The notes under the pieces are model-generated. The model saw only the letters and a program-made list of their open reading frames with translations. It made no database searches and had not been told where the DNA came from. Below are positions 18,253 through 27,467 of a DNA stretch of 46,045 bases, in pieces. Position 1 is the first letter of the stretch; each line of letters starts with the position of its first letter. The stretch comes from UBA4744 sp963723165 (GTDB taxonomy: Bacteria; Actinomycetota; Acidimicrobiia; Spongiisociales; UBA4744). The stretch spans positions 1 to 46,045 of the forward strand of contig CAVRPP010000001.1 of the NCBI GenBank assembly GCA_963723165.1, given 5' to 3'. The position numbers and the translations under genes were made by a program.

Positions 18253-19573
18253 GGATGTCTCCTTTCGCCGAGTCCGGTGTGGAAGAGGTTACTAATACGA
18301 CGACGGTACGGCCCACCAGGCCGGGCGGGCCCGAGGTGTGCACGCGCAGGTACCTGTCGGTCAAACCGCTCAGGGATGACCTCTCCCCACCGGTCGACCG
18401 GACCGGTCCGCATTTCTCGATCAGAAGGCGTACCCGCCGGCCTTCCTGGCTCTTCACCCAGGCCGACCGCATCCGGTCGCCGAGGGCTCTGAGTCGTTCG
18501 GATCGATCCCGCACGATCAACGGGTCGATCTGGCGAGGATCGATCGCCGCAGGCGTGCCGACACGAGGCGAGAACCGGAACACGTGGAGCTTGCGGAATC
18601 CGACCGCCTCGGCCACCTCGAGAGTGTTGACGAACGCCGTTTCGCTTTCGCCGGGAAAACCGACCATGACATCGGTGGTCAGCGTCACGTCGTCGATGAT
18701 CTCGCGAGCCCGTTTTGTGACTTCGAGGAAGTGGTCGAGCGTCCCCGGTCTGCGCATTGCACGCCACAGCCCGGCATCACCGGTCTGAAGCGGTATGTGG
18801 AGATGACGACACACCTTTGGTTGATCGGCCAGGCCTTCGAGGAACGGGACATCGATCTGCGATGCCTCGAGAGAGGAGAGGCGGATCCTCTCCAACTCGG
18901 GTATTGCAGCCAGGCGGTTGATGAGATCGGCCAGACGCTCCGAACCCGGGCGGTCCCATCCGTACTTGCCGAGATGAACGCCGGTCAGGATGACCTCGCG
19001 GGTTCCGGCCCGTGCCATCGCCCGAGCGGCGGCAACTACCTCCCCGGTGGTTCGACTGGAGAGCCCGCCTCGCGTCTGGGGAACTATGCAAAATGAACAC
19101 AGCTCATCGCAACCCGTTTGAACTTTGAGGTTGGCCCGGATCCGGGCCGGGGCGCTCCGAGTCGAGTCGACTTCGTCCCCGGCAATCAGTGCCGCAAGGT
19201 GATCCTTGTCTTTGTTCGGTACGACCAGATCGACTCCCGGGAGGGCGGCGACCGCCTCTGATTGGGCGACGACGTAACACCCGGTCACGACAATCCTCGA
19301 CATCGGGTTCTCGGCAATCGATCGCCGGATCAGTTTGCGTGATGCTTTGGAGGCTTCCGCGGTAACGGTGCAGGTATTGACGATGACCACATCGGGATCC
19401 GTGCCGTTGACCTCAACCTGCCGGGCTGCGAGGGCCGCAATGATTTCGTCGGATTCAGCTGTGTTGAGCCTGCAGCCGAGGGTTCGAAGCTGAACCGAGA
19501 GTTTCCGCTGTGGGCGGGCGCTGCTCAGATCAGTGGTTGGGCGCGCCGATCTCAGCGTGACAGGTTCCGACAC
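18245..19573 (-). CDS. mtaB: tRNA t6A37 methylthiotransferase MtaB
   Basis: A 442-residue radical-SAM methylthiotransferase that converts t6A37 to ms2t6A37 in tRNAs reading ANN codons. The N-terminal UPF0004 domain shows TLGCRLNTAESDEI and VNTCTVTAEA with cluster-binding Cys residues. The radical-SAM motif is CDELCSFC. A C-terminal TRAM-like segment is short. The first 25 residues are not conserved in type, so the start may lie a little downstream of 19573. Confidence 0.92.
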   Translation of the reverse strand: MSEPVTLRSARPTTDLSSARPQRKLSVQLRTLGCRLNTAESDEIIAALAARQVEVNGTDPDVVIVNTCTVTAEASKASRKLIRRSIAENPMSRIVVTGCYVVAQSEAVAALPGVDLVVPNKDKDHLAALIAGDEVDSTRSAPARIRANLKVQTGCDELCSFCIVPQTRGGLSSRTTGEVVAAARAMARAGTREVILTGVHLGKYGWDRPGSERLADLINRLAAIPELERIRLSSLEASQIDVPFLEGLADQPKVCRHLHIPLQTGDAGLWRAMRRPGTLDHFLEVTKRAREIIDDVTLTTDVMVGFPGESETAFVNTLEVAEAVGFRKLHVFRFSPRVGTPAAIDPRQIDPLIVRDRSERLRALGDRMRSAWVKSQEGRRVRLLIEKCGPVRSTGGERSSLSGLTDRYLRVHTSGPPGLVGRTVVVLVTSSTPDSAKGDILG

Positions 19574-19662
19574 TACTGAGAGGAATGAAGAAGGGACAGG
19601 GGACCTCGCGAGAAGCGATGCATGGTCGTCGAGACAGGCGACGTGGAAGGCGCGACGATCGC

Positions 19663-20148
19663 TTACCGGCCGCCGGCGTCCGCTGCACCGATGCTCACCA
19701 ACATCGTGCCGAGTGCCTCCTCGTCCTCTTCCAAGAGACCCGCCAGCAAATGAAGGTCACTCCGCCGAATGGTGAGGACCCGACCGTTGAAATCCTGCCG
19801 CATGATCTGGATGGCACGGAGAAAGCGCTCCAGGATGTCGGCCGTGGTGCCGTCGGTCTTCTCGAGTTTCGACAGATCGATGGTGACGCCACCGCTCGAC
19901 CAGGTCGGCACGGTCGCCTTGCCGCGCTCGATCTGGGGAAGAAGTTGGTCTACGGGCACGCCGTAGAAAGATGCCAGCCGATGCATGCGGGGCAAGGACA
20001 GAGAGCGTTCACCACGCTCGTATGCACCCAGCACAGATGCCTTGAATTCCTGGTGCGACAATGCTTCGACTTCTTGGAGTGAGAGACCCTTTTGGCGCCT
20101 GATGGCACGCAGCCGCTCACCAACAGTCTGGTTGTACGTGTCCGTCAT
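19663..20148 (-). CDS. bldD: BldD-like transcriptional regulator
   Basis: A 161-residue regulator. An N-terminal Xre-type helix-turn-helix (residues ~7-72, with LRAIRRQKGLSLQEVE and GAYERGERSLSLPRM) matches BldD of Streptomyces in layout. The C-terminal domain keeps the cyclic-di-GMP signature R-x-D-x8-R-x-x-D as R117, D119, R128, D131. In Streptomyces, c-di-GMP-bound BldD represses development genes; the target set here is unknown. A near-consensus BldD box lies 64 bases upstream, suggesting autoregulation. Confidence 0.85.
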   Translation of the reverse strand: MTDTYNQTVGERLRAIRRQKGLSLQEVEALSHQEFKASVLGAYERGERSLSLPRMHRLASFYGVPVDQLLPQIERGKATVPTWSSGGVTIDLSKLEKTDGTTADILERFLRAIQIMRQDFNGRVLTIRRSDLHLLAGLLEEDEEALGTMLVSIGAADAGGR

Positions 20149-20211
20149 GTCTCCCCTCCGACCATGCTCGCAGATCGTACCAGACCAGAACGGCCCGGTT
20201 CGACCTGCTCG

Positions 20212-20224
20212 TCACTCTACGTGA
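20212..20224 (-). promoter_or_regulatory. Candidate BldD operator upstream of the bldD-like gene
   Basis: TCACTCTACGTGA fits the Streptomyces BldD consensus TNACNC(A/T)GNGTNA at every defined position except one (A for G at position 8), and its ends TCAC / GTGA are palindromic. It lies 64 bases upstream of the regulator's start in a 109-base gap. A second copy of the inner nonamer CTCTACGTG occurs at 20256-20264, overlapping the rsmE stop. Confidence 0.55.
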
Positions 20225-20257
20225 AATTGTACTCCATATCGAGCAGAATTGCTCCCT

Positions 20258-20920
20258 CTACGTGTTCATTCTGCCCAGGTGGCGGAGAACTAGTCCCGTA
20301 GCCACCACTGCTGCCGTCTCCACCCGTAGCACCCTAGCGCCCAGTCCGACTGTCGTGTCGCCCATCTCGAGCTCCCCGGGTGAGAACCCACCCTCCGGTC
20401 CGATCACCAACGAAACATCTCCGCTCGTCGGCGGCAGCGAGCCACCGCCCCGGTGTGCCAACCAGCGCGTCATGGGTATCTGCGCCAGAGACCCGCCGTC
20501 ATCGACTGGCATCAGCCACGCCCCTCTGCTCTGCTCGAGTGCTCCGGCGGCCCATCGGGCAGACTTCTCGGCTCGGGGTGCTCGTGCCTGTCCAAACTCC
20601 GAGACGAACCAGAGCAGACGATCGACACCCAACTCGCCCAGCTTCTCAACGATGAAGCGAGCTCGATCGGGAGCTCGAGGAGGAGCGACCGCAACCGTGA
20701 GCCGCGGTGTCGGCGGTGGCACTCTGGACTCTTGCCCCCGACGGATGCCTCCCGGCCCGAGACTCCCTCTTCCAAGTTTTCCTTCACCGTCCGTATAGGA
20801 AACGGGCGCCGAATCGGAGGTCCGCAGCACCTGACGAAGGTGGCGCTGTTGCTGGTCGGTCAGAGGAAGAACATCTGCTTGCCAGGGAGACGGTACGTAC
20901 AGGTGCGGAATGTGCCCCAC
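20258..20920 (-). CDS. rsmE: 16S rRNA (uracil-1498-N3)-methyltransferase RsmE
   Basis: A 220-residue SPOUT-class methyltransferase that modifies U1498 of 16S rRNA. The knot and SAM-binding motifs LVIGPEGGFSPGEL and LRVETAAVVATG are intact near the C-terminus, with a PUA-like N-terminal domain. It follows dnaJ with a 29-base gap; the order hrcA, dnaJ, rsmE is common. Confidence 0.94.
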   Translation of the reverse strand: MGHIPHLYVPSPWQADVLPLTDQQQRHLRQVLRTSDSAPVSYTDGEGKLGRGSLGPGGIRRGQESRVPPPTPRLTVAVAPPRAPDRARFIVEKLGELGVDRLLWFVSEFGQARAPRAEKSARWAAGALEQSRGAWLMPVDDGGSLAQIPMTRWLAHRGGGSLPPTSGDVSLVIGPEGGFSPGELEMGDTTVGLGARVLRVETAAVVATGLVLRHLGRMNT

Positions 20921-20949
20921 GGTCTATGCCACCCCGAGACGCGAACCCA

Positions 20950-22035
20950 CTACCGACTCCGGCGGCGCCGTTTGGCCCGACCGGTTTCTTCGCCCCGAAC
21001 AGAGGCATAGGCACGGAGCGCCTCCTCTTGGTCTTTGGAAAGATCGTCCGGGATGCGGACGTTCACCTCGACGAGCATGTCCCCCCGGCCGCGTCTTCCG
21101 AGGCGTTCCATGCCCTTGCCCCGCAACGGGAAGACTGTCCCCGGTTGCGTACTGCGCGGGACCTGGAGTGGCTCGAGACCCCCCTCGATCATGGGGATCG
21201 ACAGATCGGTGCCAAGGGCTGCCTGGGCCATTCCCAGATCGACCCGAACGATCAGATCATCCCCGTCGCGAACGAAACGTTCGTCGTGTTCAACGTGTAT
21301 CTCGACGTACAGATCACCGCGTCGGGCTCCCCGCGCTCCTGGCTCACCCTGTCCGGTGAGGCGCAGGCGGGTTCCTTCGGACACTCCCCCGGGAATCTCG
21401 ACACTCACCGACCGTTCACCGGCAGTCAAGCCCTTACCCTGACAGGTTTCACAAGGCACCCTGATCATCTGGCCGGTTCCGGCACAGAGGTCGCACGGGG
21501 TCAAGGTCATGACCGACCCCAGGAACCCGCGCCGGGCAACCCGCACGGCGCCTGCACCTGCGCACTTGCTGCAGGTTTCAGGGCTGGTGCCTGGGGCCGC
21601 CCCGGATCCATCGCACGTCTCGCATCCGATCAGGGAGGCGAAATCCAATTGCCGGGTGACACCGAAGGCTGCTTCCTCGAGGGTGATGCGAGCGGGCACC
21701 AAGACATCTCTGCCCCGATTCGTCTGCTGCCGGGTGGGGGCGGTGAAGAGGCCGCTATCGCCGAATACCGAGCGGATCAGATCGTCGAAACCTCCAAATG
21801 ATGCAAAGAGATCGTTGAGATCGATAGTGTCGCCGCGATCGTACCGGTGTCGCCGTTCGGCGTCCGATAGCACCTCGTAGGCTTCGGCGATTTCCCGGAA
21901 GCGGGCTTCGGCGGTCGGATCGCTCGGGTTGGCGTCGGGATGGGAATCGCGGGCGAGGCGCCGAAAAGCCTTCTTGATCTCTTCAGTCGAGGCGTCGCGG
22001 CCGACACCCAATATGGCGTAGAAGTCCTTGCTCAT
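20950..22035 (-). CDS. dnaJ: Chaperone DnaJ
   Basis: A 361-residue Hsp40 co-chaperone that stimulates DnaK. The J domain carries the HPD triad (SHPDANPSD) near residues 32-35. The zinc domain has four CxxCxGxG-type repeats (CETCDGSG, CSKCAGAG, CDLCAGTG, CETCQGKG). The Gly/Phe linker is short, as in actinobacterial DnaJ2 proteins. It overlaps hrcA by 4 bases and is under the same CIRCE-controlled promoter. Confidence 0.95.
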   Translation of the reverse strand: MSKDFYAILGVGRDASTEEIKKAFRRLARDSHPDANPSDPTAEARFREIAEAYEVLSDAERRHRYDRGDTIDLNDLFASFGGFDDLIRSVFGDSGLFTAPTRQQTNRGRDVLVPARITLEEAAFGVTRQLDFASLIGCETCDGSGAAPGTSPETCSKCAGAGAVRVARRGFLGSVMTLTPCDLCAGTGQMIRVPCETCQGKGLTAGERSVSVEIPGGVSEGTRLRLTGQGEPGARGARRGDLYVEIHVEHDERFVRDGDDLIVRVDLGMAQAALGTDLSIPMIEGGLEPLQVPRSTQPGTVFPLRGKGMERLGRRGRGDMLVEVNVRIPDDLSKDQEEALRAYASVRGEETGRAKRRRRSR

Positions 22036-23036
22036 GAGGAGCCGAGGCTCTCCTCCAGGTTCTCCCGTACCTCTTCGACGGCCGAGATTACCCGCCGGTA
22101 GTCCATGCGCATCGGCCCGATCACGCCAACGCTTCCGCCCGGTCTTCCGCCGACTTGATAGGTCGTCGAGACCACAGAGATGTCAACGTCCTCGTTGACC
22201 GGAAGCTCGCCGCCGATCTGGATGCCGGTGCCTTCCGGGACGTTGGTGAGGATGCTCAGCATGAGCGCGTCACGCTCGAACAGGGCCAGTACGCGGTGAA
22301 CCTTGGCCAGGTCCTCCCACAGCGAGGCCATCTGGCTCGTTCCGCCGACGTACACGTCGCGGGTCACCTCCTCCGCTCGACCTGCAGCGGCGATCACCCC
22401 CCGCACCAATTCGGCGACCGGAGCCGGCCAATGCTGAGCCTGGATTTCAGCACTCGAACCGGCTTCTTCGAGCGAACCGTTCTCGAGCAACTCTTCCATG
22501 AGTTGCTCGGCTCTGGCAACCTCCTGCGGTTCAACGGGTTCGGTCAGCCGCACAAATTCCTGGTTGACCCGACCCGTATCCGTGACCAGCACGACCAGCA
22601 CCAGCTGGCCGGCGATCTGTACCAGATGAACTCCGTGAATTGTCTCCCCCCCGAGTCCCGGACCGACCACCACAGACGGGTAATGGGTGATGTCCGACAA
22701 GAGGTCGGTCGTGTCCTTGAGCAGCTCTCCCAGACCATGATGGAAGCTGGAGAAGAACCCGGAGATCTTGGTGCGAGTCGATAACCTCAGGCGGCGTGGC
22801 GTGCAATTGTCGACGTAATACCGGTAGGCGAGCGAAGTAGGGATGCGGCCAGCGGAAGTGTGCGGCTTCACCACATAGCCGTCACGCTCCAGGGCGGCAA
22901 CGTCATTGCGGATCGTCGCCGGCGACACGTTCAAATGGGTCAGGTCGAGGATGGCTCGCGAGCTCACCGGCTCTGCCGTTCGGATATGTTCCTCGACGAG
23001 CGCCCGTAGAACCTCGGACTTTCGCTCGTCCAACAT
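22032..23036 (-). CDS. hrcA: Heat-inducible transcription repressor HrcA
   Basis: A 334-residue repressor of heat-shock genes that binds CIRCE operators. The N-terminal winged helix starts MLDERKSEVLRALVEEHI and contains VSSRAIL and VSPATIRNDVAALE. The operator TTAGCGCTC-N9-GAGTGCTAA lies 10 bases upstream, so the hrcA-dnaJ pair is autoregulated. Confidence 0.96.
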   Translation of the reverse strand: MLDERKSEVLRALVEEHIRTAEPVSSRAILDLTHLNVSPATIRNDVAALERDGYVVKPHTSAGRIPTSLAYRYYVDNCTPRRLRLSTRTKISGFFSSFHHGLGELLKDTTDLLSDITHYPSVVVGPGLGGETIHGVHLVQIAGQLVLVVLVTDTGRVNQEFVRLTEPVEPQEVARAEQLMEELLENGSLEEAGSSAEIQAQHWPAPVAELVRGVIAAAGRAEEVTRDVYVGGTSQMASLWEDLAKVHRVLALFERDALMLSILTNVPEGTGIQIGGELPVNEDVDISVVSTTYQVGGRPGGSVGVIGPMRMDYRRVISAVEEVRENLEESLGSS

Positions 23037-23045
23037 ACCGTTACG

Positions 23046-23072
23046 TTAGCGCTCTCCTGGTTGGAGTGCTAA
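23046..23072 (-). promoter_or_regulatory. CIRCE operator of hrcA-dnaJ
   Basis: TTAGCGCTC-N9-GAGTGCTAA, one base off the consensus TTAGCACTC-N9-GAGTGCTAA, lies just upstream of hrcA. It overlaps the last codons and the TAA stop of hemW. Confidence 0.93.
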
Positions 23073-24215
23073 GACGGCTCTCCCGACTTCATCGCCGAGC
23101 AGGGGCCGGAGAATCGTCAACCGCCCCGCGACCAGCCCGAGAACGCTGGCTTCGAGCAGCCTCTTCCCGCCCGCGCTCCGCAGCAGAGCTTCGCCACCTG
23201 GACCCGGCACGACGCCGGCCGTCCTACGCAGCCCAAGCATCAGTCGTTCCAGCTCCCGGCCCCACGGTTCGAGAGCCTCTTCTCCCTGGTTGGGGGTATC
23301 ACCGCCCGCAACTCGATCCAGGTAGGCATCGAGCCTCCGGACGTTGCGTCTCCGCACCCCGTCCCGGTGTCCGTGGGCGCCGGTCCCGAAGGCCAGGTAT
23401 TCACCCTGGGCCCACGTCAAGAGGTTGTACACGCAGCCATGATCCGGTCTGGCCCAATTGGATACCTCATAGCGAAAGAGACCAGCCGCCCGACATGCCT
23501 CCTCAGCAGCCTCAAACGCGTCTGCCTGCTCATCCGGGTCCGGAGCGGAAGCCCCCGCCGCAACGGCGCGACTCAGTGCGGTGCCCCGCTCGACCGTCAA
23601 TGCGTAGAGAGAGAGATGATCCGGATCCAAGCTGAGAGCCCGCTCGAGGGTTTGCTGCCACGACGCGCTGGTTTCAGCAGGCGTCCCGTAAATCAGATCG
23701 AGGTTGATCGACCGGAAACCGGCCCGGCGGGCACGTTCAACCGCAGCGTCCGCCTGCTCGGGCGTGTGCGCCCGGCCGAGAGCATCCAGTACGACCGGAT
23801 CGAACGATTGCACGCCAAAAGAAACCCGCTCAAAACCCGCCGCCACCAGGGCGTCGGCCAGAGCAGGGTTCCAATCCTCGGGGTTCGCTTCGAGGCTGAC
23901 CTCACCTCCGGCAACTAACCCGAATCGATCCTTTAGATCGGCAACGATGAGGCCGAGTTGCTGAGGGATGAGTCGTGATGGCGTGCCACCGCCAACGTAT
24001 ATCGAGTTGAGCGGCTTCCAGTCGGGCTCACGCTCGATCTCACTACGCAGTGCCGACAGATAGCGCGGGATGACTCCGTCGCGGCCTGCCACCACCGCGA
24101 AGTCGCAGTATGGACAGAGCCGGGCACAGAACGGGATGTGCACATATGCAGCGGACCAATCGCCGGCGGCTTCGGCCAGCTCCGCCGAATCGGGCCGACC
24201 CGAAGAGATGGTCAT
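23046..24215 (-). CDS. hemW: Radical SAM haem chaperone HemW
   Basis: A 389-residue HemN-like protein. The radical-SAM cluster motif is CARLCPYCDF near residue 32, followed by YVGGGTPS. Family HemW proteins bind haem and are not coproporphyrinogen oxidases. Its start overlaps lepA by 4 bases; the order lepA, hemW, hrcA, dnaJ is typical of many bacteria. Its 3' end contains the CIRCE operator of the next genes. Confidence 0.93.
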   Translation of the reverse strand: MTISSGRPDSAELAEAAGDWSAAYVHIPFCARLCPYCDFAVVAGRDGVIPRYLSALRSEIEREPDWKPLNSIYVGGGTPSRLIPQQLGLIVADLKDRFGLVAGGEVSLEANPEDWNPALADALVAAGFERVSFGVQSFDPVVLDALGRAHTPEQADAAVERARRAGFRSINLDLIYGTPAETSASWQQTLERALSLDPDHLSLYALTVERGTALSRAVAAGASAPDPDEQADAFEAAEEACRAAGLFRYEVSNWARPDHGCVYNLLTWAQGEYLAFGTGAHGHRDGVRRRNVRRLDAYLDRVAGGDTPNQGEEALEPWGRELERLMLGLRRTAGVVPGPGGEALLRSAGGKRLLEASVLGLVAGRLTILRPLLGDEVGRAVLALQPGER

Positions 24216-26005
24216 TCGTCGTCGTCAGATTGGAGAGCGGAAATGAAGGCCTCCTGCGGCACTTCCACCTGACCCACCATCTTCATCCTCTTCTTGCCTT
24301 CCTTCTGGCGCTCGAGGAGCTTCCGCTTGCGGGACACATCTCCTCCGTAGCACTTGGCGATGACATCTTTGCGTTTCGACTTGACCGTCTCTCGCGAGAT
24401 GACGCGACTACCGATCGCCGCCTGAATCGGGACGTCAAAAAGCTGCCTGGGAATCAGTTTCCGCAGCCGCTCTACCATCCGTTTTCCGTACAGATATGCC
24501 TTGTCACGGTGAATGACGGTGGAGAAAGCATCGACGGGCTGACCGTTGAGGAGGATGTCTACCCGGACCAGATCGGAGAGCCGGTAGTCGAGTGGCTCAT
24601 AGTCCAACGAGGCATACCCACGGGTACGGGACTTGAGGTTGTCGAAAAAGTCGAAGACCACTTCCGCCAGCGGCAGGTGGTAGATCAGTTCCACCCGTTC
24701 CGGACTCAGGTATTGCATGTGTTCCATGGCGCCGCGCCGGGACTGCACCAGCTCCATGATCGTCCCTACATATTCGGAGGGAGCAATGATCATCGCTTTG
24801 AGGAAAGGTTCTTCCATATGGTCGATGCGATCGGCGGCCGGGAGGTCCTGAGGGGAACGGATCTCCTGAACCGACCCGTCGGTCAGTGTTACCTGGTAGG
24901 CGACCGAGGGTGCCGTTGCCACCAAGTCCAGGTCGTACTCTCGCTCGAGACGCTCCCGGATGATCTCCATGTGCAGAAGACCAAGGAATCCGCAGCGGAA
25001 CCCGAACCCCAGCGCCCGGGACGTCTCGGGTTCGTATACGAGCGCCGAGTCGTTGAGGCGCAGTTTCTCGAGGGCTTCGCGCAGCCGTTCGAAGTCCTCA
25101 CCGTCGGCAGGGAAGAGACCCGAGTACACCATCGACTTCGGGTCCTGGTAGCCGGGCAGAGGCTCGGCCGACCGGCCCGAATGCATCACCGTGTCGCCCA
25201 CCCGGATCCGGTCGATCTCCTTCACGCCGGTGATGAGGTAGCCGACTTCGCCGGCCTCTAATGACGGGACCCGCACCGCACGAGGCGTCAAGACGCCGAC
25301 TTCGGTCGCCTGATGCTTCTCCGAGGTGGCAGTGAACAGCACGGTATCGCCTTCGTGCAGCGAACCGTCCACCAACCGTACGTAGCAAACCACTCCTCGA
25401 TACGCGTCGTAGTAAGAATCGAAGACCAGGGCTCGCAGTGGCTGATCGAGACGCCGCGGCGGCGGCGGCACATCTCTCACGATGCGTTCCAGAAGCTCCT
25501 CGATTCCTCCCCCGGTTTTGGCCGAGACCCGGATGACGTCCTCCGGATCTATGCCGAGGACAGAAGCGAGTTCGGCTGCGGCCCTGTCCGGTTCGGCGGC
25601 CGGCAGGTCGATCTTGTTGACCACCGGGATGATCTCCAGCCCGGCCTCGATGGCCAGAAACGCATTGGCGAGGGTCTGGGCCTGGACGCCTTGGGCGGCA
25701 TCGACGAGCAGGACGGCTCCTTCGCAGGCGGCCAGCGAGCGGGACACCTCATAACTGAAATCGACGTGTCCGGGAGTGTCGATGAGATTGAGAACGAAGT
25801 CGCCGCCGTCGGCGGACCGGTAGATGAGACGCACGGATTGGGCCTTGATCGTGATGCCACGTTCACGCTCCAGATCCATGGTGTCGAGTACCTGCTCCCG
25901 CATCTCTCGTTCGCTGATGGCGCCGGTACGCTCGAGAAGTCGATCGGCAAGGGTCGACTTCCCGTGGTCGATGTGCGCGATGATGCTGAAGTTGCGGATA
26001 TTCAA
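24212..26005 (-). CDS. lepA: Elongation factor 4 (LepA)
   Basis: A 597-residue translational GTPase. G1 is AHIDHGKST, G3 DTPGHVDF, G4 NKIDLP, and the LepA-specific C-terminal domain has the block RKRKLLERQKEGKKRMK. Length and motifs are standard. It starts divergently from rpsT. Confidence 0.97.
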   Translation of the reverse strand: MNIRNFSIIAHIDHGKSTLADRLLERTGAISEREMREQVLDTMDLERERGITIKAQSVRLIYRSADGGDFVLNLIDTPGHVDFSYEVSRSLAACEGAVLLVDAAQGVQAQTLANAFLAIEAGLEIIPVVNKIDLPAAEPDRAAAELASVLGIDPEDVIRVSAKTGGGIEELLERIVRDVPPPPRRLDQPLRALVFDSYYDAYRGVVCYVRLVDGSLHEGDTVLFTATSEKHQATEVGVLTPRAVRVPSLEAGEVGYLITGVKEIDRIRVGDTVMHSGRSAEPLPGYQDPKSMVYSGLFPADGEDFERLREALEKLRLNDSALVYEPETSRALGFGFRCGFLGLLHMEIIRERLEREYDLDLVATAPSVAYQVTLTDGSVQEIRSPQDLPAADRIDHMEEPFLKAMIIAPSEYVGTIMELVQSRRGAMEHMQYLSPERVELIYHLPLAEVVFDFFDNLKSRTRGYASLDYEPLDYRLSDLVRVDILLNGQPVDAFSTVIHRDKAYLYGKRMVERLRKLIPRQLFDVPIQAAIGSRVISRETVKSKRKDVIAKCYGGDVSRKRKLLERQKEGKKRMKMVGQVEVPQEAFISALQSDDDE

Positions 26006-26130
26006 CGAGGCTCCGAACGAGGCAGTGTGGCATTGTACCGATGGTGCCGGCGCTGCTAACCTTCCGTGCCGTTCGAACCTTGGGCGGTCAGCTCGGGGTC
26101 GAGTCCTCGAATCACGAAAGTTTCTCTTCT

Positions 26131-26400
26131 ATGGCCAATATCAAGTCGCAGATCAAGCGAAACCGCCAGACCGTGAAGCGTTCTGAACGCAACAAGGCGA
26201 TCCGCTCTGAGTTGAAGACCCGCACCAAGGCTGCTCTTACCGCCGCGGAGTCCGGCGATGCGGCGGCAGCGTCCGCAGCTCTCCAACTCGCGCAAAAGCG
26301 CATCGACTCTGCTGCCTCGAAGGGTGTGCTCCACAAGAACACCGCCGCCCGGCGCAAGGCCCGGCTCACTCGACAGGTCAACGAGCTGATCGGCAGCTAG
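26131..26400 (+). CDS. rpsT: 30S ribosomal protein S20
   Basis: An 89-residue basic helical protein that binds 16S rRNA. It starts MANIKSQIKRNRQTVKRSER, the family N-terminus, at ATG 26131. A longer in-frame start at 26041 is not supported. It is transcribed divergently from lepA and convergent with holA. Confidence 0.97.
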   Translation: MANIKSQIKRNRQTVKRSERNKAIRSELKTRTKAALTAAESGDAAAASAALQLAQKRIDSAASKGVLHKNTAARRKARLTRQVNELIGS

Positions 26401-26404
26401 GAAT

Positions 26405-26448
26405 CAGTTATCAGTTTTCGGCGACCACAGGCGAACGACTGACAACTG
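26405..26448. terminator. Inverted repeat between rpsT and holA
   Basis: CAGTTATCAGTT and GACTGACAACTG pair over 12 positions (two G-U pairs) around a 20-base loop, 4 bases after the rpsT stop and before the convergent holA stop. It may act as a two-way terminator, but there is no T-run; a dispersed REP-like element is the alternative. Confidence 0.5.
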
Positions 26449-26459
26449 GCGACTCAACC

Positions 26460-27467
26460 TCAGCCTGCCCGGCGGGCCTTCCCCCCGTACCAAAGGCAGA
26501 GCGCCACGGTCAACCTTTCCATCGTGACCCGGTGGATGTCCTCCGGAGCCGTCTTCAACAACTGATCGGCTCGGCTCAAGGCCGTTAACGCCCGCTGCAA
26601 ATGGCTGTCACTGCTACTACCGCGCCTTCGCCAGGCCTTCTGAACAGGGAACGATTTTGCCGTCGTTCCCAGCCAGTCGGCCAGGGTTTCGATGTTGGGC
26701 GCTGCGGCCGCCAACGCTCGCCGGCGCAAATCGCTCTCGAGGAACCCCATGAGCTGAAGCGGGTGGCCATGAACCAGGAAGTCCGACAAGCGGCGCAACG
26801 CTTGAGCGATATCGCCGTCGGCGATCGCATCGGCGTAGTGCCACATGGGTTCGTCGGGCCGATTTTGAAACCTGGCGAGAACATCTTCGCGAGACACGTC
26901 CTGGTCCGACGAAAACTGATCCAGAGCTTGGGCCAGGCCGGCAACATCAGATCCAAACCGTTGCAGTAACGCCGCCGCGGCCTCCGAGTCGACCTTGAGT
27001 TTGCGATCCCGGATTGCACCCCGCAACCAATCAGCTGCATCTCGCTCCCGGAGTTTCTTCACCTCCATGACCTCACCAAGTGCCCGAACCGTCTTCCCCA
27101 AACGGGCCGGCATGGTTCCCGTGGTTAGGAAAACGATCGTGACGGCAGCGGGATCGGCGGCGTCAAGCAGCTCGATGATGACGTCACCTTCAGCTGCCTG
27201 CAGCGAATGGGCGTCGAGTACTTCAATTCCTTGACGATCTCCGAAGAGCGAGCCGGACTGCAGGGCCGGAACGACCGGCTCAATCGCAGGCCGCAGAACA
27301 CCCCCTTCGCCGGGCTCTTCGGCTCCACGACTGGGAACATCGATCCTCACGACTCCCGACCGCTCAACCCCCGCCTGGTGCAGCAGGCGACGGCTGATTT
27401 CGAGCATTTCCTGCCGCTCGCCCGGTCCGGCGTCCGATGGCCCTTTGACGTGGATCACAGACTTCAC
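26460..27467 (-). CDS. holA: DNA polymerase III delta subunit
   Basis: A 335-residue clamp-loader subunit. An N-terminal RecQ/AAA+-like fold without a Walker A motif is followed by a lid and the helical C-terminal collar (FLESDLRRRALAAAA). GTG at 27467 overlaps the stop of the restored dihydropteroate-synthase-like frame (27464-27466) in the sequence GTGA, which supports coupling between the two. Confidence 0.88.
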   Translation of the reverse strand: MKSVIHVKGPSDAGPGERQEMLEISRRLLHQAGVERSGVVRIDVPSRGAEEPGEGGVLRPAIEPVVPALQSGSLFGDRQGIEVLDAHSLQAAEGDVIIELLDAADPAAVTIVFLTTGTMPARLGKTVRALGEVMEVKKLRERDAADWLRGAIRDRKLKVDSEAAAALLQRFGSDVAGLAQALDQFSSDQDVSREDVLARFQNRPDEPMWHYADAIADGDIAQALRRLSDFLVHGHPLQLMGFLESDLRRRALAAAAPNIETLADWLGTTAKSFPVQKAWRRRGSSSDSHLQRALTALSRADQLLKTAPEDIHRVTMERLTVALCLWYGGKARRAG

